Below, piece by piece: positions 1 to 5,509 of a stretch of DNA of 6,395 bases (position 1 is the first letter of the stretch; each line of letters begins with the position of its first letter). Source of the DNA: CAZWUZ01 sp964637655 [NCBI: uncultured bacterium] (lineage in GTDB: Bacteria > DAOPZR01); assembly GCA_964637655.1 (NCBI GenBank), contig CAZWUZ010000224.1:1-6395 (forward strand), read 5' to 3'. The translations under genes and the position numbers were made by a program. The notes beneath the pieces were generated by a model, which was not told where the DNA came from, did no database searches, and saw nothing but the letters and a program-made list of their open reading frames with translations.

Positions 1-994
1 CCGCCGCGCGGTTCTGCGCCATCGTCGTCCCCTTGCGCAATTGCGCGAGCATGGCATCGCTTCCCGATTCGAGACCGAAGAGCACCTGCCAGCATCCCGC
101 CGCGCGCATGGTACGCAGAAGGTCGGGATCGGCACGGTCGACGCGGGTCAGGCAGGTCCACGGCAGGCGCGGGTAGCGCTGGCGCAGCGCAGCGCATAGT
201 TCGCGCACCCACTCCGGGTGGAAGGTGAAGGTATCGTCGAAGAACCTGATCTCGCGCACGCCGTGGTCCTGCACGAGGCGGTCGATTTCCGCCAGCACAT
301 GTGTCACGCTGCGCCGCCGCACCTGCTGCCCGAAGACCGCGCGGTCGCAGAAGGTGCAGTGCGCGGGACAGCCGCGCGCGGTCATGACGGTCGCCAGCGG
401 CAGGCGGCGATAGGACGCGGCGGTCGGGATATACTCCGTCAGCGGCGGGATGAGGTGATAGGCGGGAAACGGGAGCGAGTCAAGGTCGGTGAGGCGCTGC
501 GGCGGGCCACCGTCGCGCAGAGTGCCGTCCGCCGCGCGCACACTGACGCCCGGAATGCCGGCCGGATCGTCGCCACGGGCCAGCGCGCGCAGCGGTTCTT
601 CGCCTTCGCCGCGCACCAGCAGGTCGAAATCGGGGAGCGTGGCCAGCGCGTCAGGCACCGCGCTGGCATGCGCGCCACCGATGACGAAACGCGCTGCCGG
701 GCAGGCCGCGCGCAGGGCGCGGGCGAGCGTGACCGCAGCGGCCAGCGACGGCGTGGTGGCGGATATCCCGACCAGTTCCGGGGCAAACGCCTGCGCGCGC
801 GCCACCACTTCTGCTGTCGTTGCCAGTGTCGCGTCATGCACCGCCACGGCATGCCCGTCACGTTCGAGCACCGCCGCCATGCTGAGCAGTCCGAGCGGCG
901 GAATGACATTGACGACGTACTTGAGGAAGGCGCGGCGGCGCCCGCTGACGAAGGTCGCGGGAGCGTACGGCGGGCTGATGAGCAGGACGCGCAT
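1..994 (-). CDS. Cobalamin-binding radical SAM protein, C-terminus beyond window edge
   Basis: This is a B12-dependent radical SAM enzyme; the first 331 residues are visible and the frame stays open to the left edge. The N-terminal part (about 1-140) looks like a B12-binding Rossmann domain: it opens MRVLLISPPYAP and carries GISATTPS (76-83), VIGGAHAS (104-111) and RGEGEEP (128-134). I see no DxHxxG cobalt-ligand motif, as is common in this subfamily. The radical SAM domain follows, with CPAHCTFC (209-216) giving the three cysteines C209, C213 and C216 that bind the [4Fe-4S] cluster, then FFDDTFTF (251-258) and GLESGS (307-312). Known members of this architecture methylate unreactive carbons or rearrange rings (hopanoid methylase, BchE). 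The substrate here cannot be told. The ATG overlaps the stop of the rRNA methyltransferase gene by one base (TGATG) and has a good ribosome binding site, so translation is probably coupled. The family call is firm; the specific function is unknown. Confidence 0.93.
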   Translation of the reverse strand, partial: MRVLLISPPYAPATFVSGRRRAFLKYVVNVIPPLGLLSMAAVLERDGHAVAVHDATLATTAEVVARAQAFAPELVGISATTPSLAAAVTLARALRAACPAARFVIGGAHASAVPDALATLPDFDLLVRGEGEEPLRALARGDDPAGIPGVSVRAADGTLRDGGPPQRLTDLDSLPFPAYHLIPPLTEYIPTAASYRRLPLATVMTARGCPAHCTFCDRAVFGQQVRRRSVTHVLAEIDRLVQDHGVREIRFFDDTFTFHPEWVRELCAALRQRYPRLPWTCLTRVDRADPDLLRTMRAAGCWQVLFGLESGSDAMLAQLRKGTTMAQNRAA

Positions 995-2151
995 CAGGCG
1001 TCCCCTTTCACCATGAGCAGCGCGCGGAAATAGTCGCCTTCGGGGAGGGCCGCACTGACCGGATGGTCGAACGGCTGCCCGTAGACGCCGCAGAGATGCA
1101 GCATGCTCTGTTCCGCCGCCGCCGCGCGCTGCAGCGCCGCGCGCAGTTCGGGTTCACCGTAGTGGTGCGAGCAGGTGCAGGCGAGGAGCATCCCGCCGGG
1201 CGCGAGACAGCGCAGCGTGCGGGTGAGCAGAAAGTGGAAGTAGCGCTGCGCCCCCGCCTGTGCCGCCTTGTTCTTCGCCGGGGCGGGCGGATCGACGATG
1301 GCCAGGTCGTAGGTGTTGCCGTCCTGCTGCAGGAAGTCGAAAACATCCTGCTGCCGCGCGTCGACGGTCAGGGCATTGGTGGCGGCATTGCGGCGCAGCA
1401 GGTCAACCGCCGCCGCGGAACTCTCGACCGCGATTACCGCGGTCGCCCCGCCGGCCGCCGCGTTGAGCGCAAAGCCGCCGGTATAACTGAACAGGTCAAG
1501 CACGCGTTTGCCCGCGGCCAGTGCGCGGATGAGCGCGCGGTTGTCGCGCTGGTCGAGAAAGAACCCGGTTTTCTGCCCGGCGCACAGGTCAACCTGCCAG
1601 CGCAGGCCGTGCTCGGTGACGGTCACGGTGGTATCGCCCGTACCGCGCACGGTTGCCGCTGCCGCCTCCTGCCCCGCCCCGCGGTTCCCCCGCTCGACGA
1701 TGAGGGTGACCTGCTCCTCCTCGCGCAGCCAGGTGTCGATGGCGTCGCGGAAATGCGTCATCCCCGCGCAGAGATACTGTACCACCGCGGCATGGGCGTA
1801 GCGGTCGATAATCAGGCCGGGCAGGGCATCCGCCTCGCTGTGGCAGAGGCGGCGTGCCTGCAGCGCGGCCCAGGCAGGGAAGCGGGCACGGCGTGCGCGG
1901 GCCGCGTGCAGCCGCGCGCGGATAAGCGCGGCATCGACCGGCCCGTCATCGAAGCGGATGAGCCGCAGCGCAAGAGCGCGCTGCGCGTCGTAGAACGCGG
2001 TGCCGAGGCGCCGCCCCTTGCCGTCGAAGACGGAGACGATTTCGCCGTCAGCGAGGTCCTGCGGGCGCCCGGCAAGATGGGCGGCAAAAACCCACGGGTG
2101 GCGCTGCTGCAGGCGCGCGAGCGCCGCCGGGGCGACGGTAACCGCGGGCAC
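994..2151 (-). CDS. rlmI: RlmI-type 23S rRNA (cytosine-C5) methyltransferase
   Basis: A 385-residue SAM-dependent RNA methyltransferase of the RlmI/COG1092 family, whose characterised member makes m5C1962 in 23S rRNA. An N-terminal PUA-like RNA-binding domain (about 1-75, with RHPWVFAAHLAG at 17-28) is followed by a linker domain containing GLIIDRYA (112-119) and the family signature KTGFFLDQRDNR (194-205). The Rossmann methyltransferase domain has SAM-binding VLDLFSYTGGF (217-227), an acidic residue at E243, the motif IV segment VDPPAPAKNK (286-295) and ACTCSHH (324-330) with the expected catalytic cysteine region. The length is normal for the family. The start is GTG, six bases after the stop of the response regulator and in the same reading frame as it; no earlier start is possible because of that TGA. 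No Shine-Dalgarno sequence is evident, so translation may depend on coupling. The exact target base is inferred from the family, and a related m5C or other rRNA target is possible. Confidence 0.9.
   Translation of the reverse strand: MPAVTVAPAALARLQQRHPWVFAAHLAGRPQDLADGEIVSVFDGKGRRLGTAFYDAQRALALRLIRFDDGPVDAALIRARLHAARARRARFPAWAALQARRLCHSEADALPGLIIDRYAHAAVVQYLCAGMTHFRDAIDTWLREEEQVTLIVERGNRGAGQEAAAATVRGTGDTTVTVTEHGLRWQVDLCAGQKTGFFLDQRDNRALIRALAAGKRVLDLFSYTGGFALNAAAGGATAVIAVESSAAAVDLLRRNAATNALTVDARQQDVFDFLQQDGNTYDLAIVDPPAPAKNKAAQAGAQRYFHFLLTRTLRCLAPGGMLLACTCSHHYGEPELRAALQRAAAAEQSMLHLCGVYGQPFDHPVSAALPEGDYFRALLMVKGDA
1001..1008 (-). promoter_or_regulatory. Ribosome binding site of the radical SAM gene
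   Basis: On the minus strand AAAGGGGA lies six bases before the ATG at 994. It sits inside the last codons of the rRNA methyltransferase gene. It supports the ATG at 994 as the true start and allows reinitiation after the upstream gene terminates. Confidence 0.6.
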
Positions 2152-2157
2152 GCGCGA

Positions 2158-3138
2158 TCAGCGCGCGGGCGCCGACTCGATGCCGTGCGCGCGCAGGCGC
2201 TCGACCGTGCGCGAGTGCTCGATGGCGATGGCGATCTGCCCGGCGATAATCGAGCAGAGTTCGAGGTCGGTGCGCGTGAAGGGGGCGGGCGTCTCCTCGC
2301 GGTTGATGTTCATGACGCCGATGAGTTTCTGCCAGAACGACAGCGGCACGCTGAGCGACGAGATGATGTTGTCGCGCGGGGTGAGCGACGAGAAGCGCGC
2401 GTCCCCGGTGATACTCTGCAAAATGAGCGGCTCCTGGTGCTGCGCCACCCACCCGGCGATGCGCTCACCGAGGCGTACCGCCACCGAGGCGTCCACTTCC
2501 TCGCGCAGGCCGACCTGGCAGCCGACGCGCAGGGTCTGGCTCGCCTCGTCGAAGAGCATGATCGAGCCGCTGGTGGCGTGCAGCATGTCGAGCACCGTCT
2601 CGAGGGCGAACTCGGCCAGGACATCGACGTCCATCATCGAGCTCATCGCCTGCGTCACCTCGGCGATGGAGATCAGTTCCTTGAGTTGCACGTTCTCGAG
2701 GTTGAGGAAGTGCTTGTCGGCGCAGCGTTCGAGCGAGAGGACGAGCATCTCCTTGTCGAACGGCTTGGGAATGTAGTCGAAGGCGCCCGACTTGAGCGCC
2801 GCCACCGCCGACTCGATGCTGGTGTAGGCGGTCATCAGCACCGCTTCGAGCGACGGGTTGACCCGTTTCGCCTCGCGGATGAGCGTGATGCCGTCGCCGT
2901 CGGGAAGTTTCATGTCGGCGAGCAGGATGCCGATGGCCTCGCCCTGCAGGCGCGTCTGCGCCCCGGCGAACGACGTCTCGTAGACGGCGCGGAAACCCGC
3001 CTCCTGCAGCGCCGCGAGGCAGTACTCGCAGATATTCTCCTCGTCGTCGACGATGAGCACGAGCGTGTCCTTCTTGCGCTCCTCGCGGGGGACCAGCGGC
3101 CCCCGCCCCACCGCCGCTGTTTTCAGTTCATCAAGCAT
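2158..3138 (-). CDS. Response regulator: receiver domain plus GAF domain
   Basis: A 326-residue cytoplasmic two-component protein. The receiver domain (about 25-145) begins VLIVDDEEN with acidic residues D31/D32, has the phospho-acceptor D75 in LLADMKLPDGDG, the switch residue T103 in VLMTAYTS, Y122 and the conserved K125 in YIPKPF, so it should be phosphorylated. A GAF domain follows (about 158-308): the segments SGSIMLFDE (190-198), LGERIAGWVAQHQEPLIL (223-240) and GVMNINR (274-280) are typical of this small-molecule or redox sensing fold. About 18 residues remain after it, so there is no DNA-binding, GGDEF, HD-GYP or kinase domain. Output is therefore probably by protein-protein contact, or the protein relays a signal. 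No partner kinase is in the window. The ATG at 3138 has a strong ribosome binding site and lies 13 bases after the lpdA stop, placing it in the same operon. The GAF ligand is not predictable from sequence. Confidence 0.93.
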   Translation of the reverse strand: MLDELKTAAVGRGPLVPREERKKDTLVLIVDDEENICEYCLAALQEAGFRAVYETSFAGAQTRLQGEAIGILLADMKLPDGDGITLIREAKRVNPSLEAVLMTAYTSIESAVAALKSGAFDYIPKPFDKEMLVLSLERCADKHFLNLENVQLKELISIAEVTQAMSSMMDVDVLAEFALETVLDMLHATSGSIMLFDEASQTLRVGCQVGLREEVDASVAVRLGERIAGWVAQHQEPLILQSITGDARFSSLTPRDNIISSLSVPLSFWQKLIGVMNINREETPAPFTRTDLELCSIIAGQIAIAIEHSRTVERLRAHGIESAPAR

Positions 3139-3143
3139 CGTTT

Positions 3144-3150
3144 CTCTCCC
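3144..3150 (-). promoter_or_regulatory. Ribosome binding site of the response regulator gene
   Basis: GGGAGAG on the minus strand lies five bases before the ATG at 3138 and immediately after the lpdA stop. It is the clearest Shine-Dalgarno sequence in the window and fixes the start of the receiver-GAF gene. Confidence 0.7.
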
Positions 3151-3151
3151 G

Positions 3152-4513
3152 TCAGGCGCGCGCTGCTGCGCGTGCCGCGTCCCGCAACCCCTCGGCGAAG
3201 GTCGGGTGCGCCTGCACCGTCTCCGCCAGTTCCGTCACTGTCATCCCCGCGCGCAGCGCGCAGGCGCCTGCCGCCACCAGGTCGGTGGCCCGCGCCCCGA
3301 GCAAATGCACGCCCAGCAGCGTGCCGTCCCGCCGTGCCACCACCTTGGCGACGCCGTCGAGTTCGCCCGTCGCCTGCGCCCGCCCGAGCGCGCGTACCGG
3401 CACCGTGCCGGTGACCACGTCGTCACCGTGCGCCGCGTGCGCCGCCTGCTCGCTCAGCCCGACGCTGCCGATTTCCGGCTCGGTGAAGAGCGCCCAGGGC
3501 GCGGTCGCCGCGTCATAGGTCTGCGCCCCGCCGAGGATATTCTCCACGGCGGTTTCCCCTTCTTCCGCCGCCACATGCGCCAATTGGATGCCGCCGCGCA
3601 CATCGCCTGCCGCCCAGATGCCGTCACCGGCACGCAGGCAGTCGTCGGTGACGATGCCGCCGCGCGGAGCGAGCGTGCAGCCGTGATCCGTGAGCCCGGG
3701 GATGTCCGTCACCGGTTGGCGGCCGGCCGCCAGCAGCACCGCGTCACCCTGCCAGTCGCTCTCCCCGGATGCCGTGCGCAGTTGCACGCGCACCCCGTCA
3801 CCGTCGCGCGCGATATCCGCCACCGTAGTCGCGGTGAGCGCCGCGATTTTCTCCTTGCGGAAGCAGCGCGCCAGCCCGGAGGCCAGGTCGGTATCCAGCC
3901 CGGGAAGGAGTGACTCCCCCATTTCCACCACCGTCACCTGCGCGCCCAGTGCCGCCAGCGCCGAAGCGAATTCACAGCCGATAACCCCGCCGCCGACGAC
4001 CAGCAGCCGGCGCGGCAGTCGTTCCCAGCGCCAGACCTCGTCGCTGCTGACGAGGCGCGGCGCATCGACGACAAAACCGCGCGGCAGCAGCGGACGGCTC
4101 CCGGTGGCGATAAGCAACGCCGCCCCGGTGCAGGTCGTGCCGTCAACGGTCACCGTGCGCGGACCCGTGAGTGCGCCGCTGCCGGTGACGATGGTGACCC
4201 CGGCGCGCAGTAACTGCTGTTTCAGCCCCTGCGCGAGAATGCCGATGGCCTTCGCCCCGGCCGCGAGCACCGCGGCAAAATCAGGTTCACCCTGCGGTAC
4301 GGGAAGCCCGAAAGCGGCAGCCCCGCGCGCGAAGCGCCAGCGCCGCCCCGCCCCGACGAGCGCCTTGGTCGGGATGCAGCCGCGGTGCAGGCAGGTGCCG
4401 CCCGGCGTCTCGCGGTCGATGAGCGTGACCCGCCGGCCGCGCGCCGCCGCCAGCAGCGCGGCTGAGTAGCCGGCCGGTCCGCCCCCCAGTATCAACAGGT
4501 CACAATCAGACAC
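3152..4513 (-). CDS. lpdA: Dihydrolipoyl dehydrogenase (E3)
   Basis: A 453-residue FAD-dependent pyridine nucleotide-disulfide oxidoreductase that reoxidises dihydrolipoamide with NAD+ for 2-oxoacid dehydrogenase complexes or the glycine cleavage system. The FAD-binding segment is LLILGGGPAGYSAA (6-19). The redox-active disulfide is C41/C46 in GGTCLHRGCIPTKAL. ATGSRP (136-141), the NAD-binding VVGGGVIGCEFASALAALG (172-190) and the second FAD motif WAAGDV (300-305) follow in the usual order. The C-terminal dimerisation domain ends with HPTFAE, giving the catalytic pair H436 and E441 that separates true Lpd from mercuric and glutathione reductases. There is no N-terminal lipoyl domain, and the length is slightly short of the usual 460-475. 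The start is GTG: an in-frame TGA lies two codons upstream, and MSDCDLLILGGG aligns with the family start. No E1 or E2 gene is nearby, so the complex served is unknown. It is the first gene of an apparent four-gene operon. Confidence 0.95.
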   Translation of the reverse strand: MSDCDLLILGGGPAGYSAALLAAARGRRVTLIDRETPGGTCLHRGCIPTKALVGAGRRWRFARGAAAFGLPVPQGEPDFAAVLAAGAKAIGILAQGLKQQLLRAGVTIVTGSGALTGPRTVTVDGTTCTGAALLIATGSRPLLPRGFVVDAPRLVSSDEVWRWERLPRRLLVVGGGVIGCEFASALAALGAQVTVVEMGESLLPGLDTDLASGLARCFRKEKIAALTATTVADIARDGDGVRVQLRTASGESDWQGDAVLLAAGRQPVTDIPGLTDHGCTLAPRGGIVTDDCLRAGDGIWAAGDVRGGIQLAHVAAEEGETAVENILGGAQTYDAATAPWALFTEPEIGSVGLSEQAAHAAHGDDVVTGTVPVRALGRAQATGELDGVAKVVARRDGTLLGVHLLGARATDLVAAGACALRAGMTVTELAETVQAHPTFAEGLRDAARAAARA

Positions 4514-4541
4514 AGGTCACCCATATAATTGGAATGGCGGC

Positions 4542-4570
4542 ATTGTAGGCGATTATCGCGCGCGTGTCAA
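4542..4570 (-). promoter_or_regulatory. Sigma-70 type promoter for the lpdA operon
   Basis: On the minus strand the perfect -35 hexamer TTGACA (4570-4565) is followed after exactly 17 bases by TACAAT (4547-4542), one mismatch from TATAAT. Transcription would start near A4535, leaving a leader of about 22 bases before the GTG of lpdA. The leader carries GGGTGA close to the start codon as a weak ribosome binding site. The -35 box and part of the spacer lie within the last codons of rnfD, and the -10 box is in the gap. Spacing, quality and position directly before a tandem gene set make this a convincing prediction, but it rests on consensus matching alone. Confidence 0.7.
4549..4559. repeat. 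Small inverted repeat in the promoter spacer
   Basis: GCGAT-T-ATCGC is a perfect 5-base dyad around one central base. It covers the rnfD stop codon and lies between the -35 and -10 boxes of the lpdA promoter. The centre is too short for an RNA hairpin. The location is where a repressor operator could sit, but an 11-base dyad can arise by chance in GC-rich DNA. Confidence 0.3.
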
Positions 4571-5509
4571 TGCACGGGCGCGCAAACGGAAGGCGAGCGC
4601 GTCGAGCGGCTCGCTGAGCAGGTTGACCGCGAGTACCGCGATGACGATTCCCTCAGGATAGTAGCCATGCCAGCGTACCAGCGCATTGAGCAGCCCGGCG
4701 AGCAGCCCGGCAATGAGCCGCCCGCTGCGCGAGGCGGGGAGCGAACGCGGGTCGGTAAGGATAAAGGCGGCGGCAAACAGCGTCGAGCCGGCGGCAAGAT
4801 GGAAGGCAACGGGGAGGCCGAGGAGCGCGCAGCCCGCAGCGAAAGCGGCAAGAAAGCCGAGCGGGGCGCGCCAGTCGATAACACCCGCCAGCCAGAGGAT
4901 AAGCCCGCAGAGCAGCGCCAGCAACGGGAAGACCTCGCCGGGCGACCCCGGGAGGATGGTGTAGAATCGTTCCCACACCTGCCCGGCAGGATCGGTGAGT
5001 ATCAATAGCGGCGGCAGGGTTGCCTGCTCCGCGGCATAGAGACCGAGCGGGGTGGCGGAGGTGAGTGTGTCGACAGCGATGCCGGTATCCCAGCGCTGTA
5101 TGGCATCCGCACACAGCAGCATCAGGAAGAGCCGTCCGAGCAGCATCGGGTTGAGCCGCACGCGGCAGTGTTCCATGAGCAGTTTGCCGATGAGTACCGC
5201 GACGGCGACACCGGCGAGCAGCGGCAGCAGCGGAAAACGCGCGGGTACGCTGAGCACGAGCAGCGCGGTCGTGACGAAATTGCTCGCGCGCGGCATGGTG
5301 AAACGACGCTCGCGCAGCAGGCGGTAGAGTACTTCAAGTGCGCCGCCGGCGGCGAGGCAGAGCAGGTAGCGCAGAATGAAGTGCGGGTCATGGCGCAGAG
5401 TGAAGACGACAGCGAGCAGGGTAAGGCAGCCGAGCATCCACGCCATCATCCCGGCGGTGGACGGCCCGCGGCGCAGGAAGGGGGCGGTCAGCGGCGCGCG
5501 CGCAGCCAT
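4553..5509 (-). CDS. rnfD: Rnf electron transport complex subunit D
   Basis: A 318-residue integral membrane protein of the RnfD/NqrB family, a core subunit of the Rnf ferredoxin:NAD+ oxidoreductase that couples electron flow to Na+ or H+ transport across the inner membrane. Roughly eight to ten hydrophobic segments are visible (for example about 20-37, 43-62, 92-112, 193-211, 214-250 and 284-300). Family signatures in order are MPRASNFVTTALLVLSVP (72-89), LNPMLLGRLFL (119-129), the flavinylation site DTLTSATPL (147-155), ILPGSPGE (185-192), ILTDPRSLPAS (250-260) and YYPEGIVIAVLAVNLL (283-298). T153 is the expected attachment point of covalent FMN, although the usual G of the Dxx(S/T)GAT motif is S151 here. 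The start overlaps the end of rnfC by 22 bases and has its own ribosome binding site. The gene is followed by lpdA, not by rnfG or rnfE. NqrB is less likely because of the shorter length and the rnfC neighbour. Confidence 0.93.
   Translation of the reverse strand: MAARAPLTAPFLRRGPSTAGMMAWMLGCLTLLAVVFTLRHDPHFILRYLLCLAAGGALEVLYRLLRERRFTMPRASNFVTTALLVLSVPARFPLLPLLAGVAVAVLIGKLLMEHCRVRLNPMLLGRLFLMLLCADAIQRWDTGIAVDTLTSATPLGLYAAEQATLPPLLILTDPAGQVWERFYTILPGSPGEVFPLLALLCGLILWLAGVIDWRAPLGFLAAFAAGCALLGLPVAFHLAAGSTLFAAAFILTDPRSLPASRSGRLIAGLLAGLLNALVRWHGYYPEGIVIAVLAVNLLSEPLDALAFRLRARALTRAR

Noticed and set aside
439-909. A 156-codon minus-strand frame within the radical SAM region
   Set aside because: It is a shifted frame of the radical SAM gene, whose own frame runs from 994 to the window edge with all expected motifs.
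2158-2160. Possible nonsense mutation splitting one larger gene
   Set aside because: The parts on each side are complete members of separate families (receiver-GAF and RlmI) with full expected lengths, so this is a true gene boundary.
1063-3414. A 783-codon open frame on the plus strand, opposite rlmI, the response regulator and part of lpdA
   Set aside because: It spans three genes with clear families on the other strand, is dominated by R, A, G, D and E in low-information order, and shows no domain. In GC-rich DNA the antisense frame stays open because stop codons are scarce.
4524-4529. TATAAT on the plus strand
   Set aside because: There is no -35-like hexamer at the right distance (cacaat at 4501-4506) and no plus-strand gene downstream; the AT-rich patch is the leader of lpdA.
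4514-4552. Possible rho-independent terminator after rnfD
   Set aside because: No GC stem followed by a T run exists in the 39-base gap on the minus strand; the only symmetry has a one-base centre.
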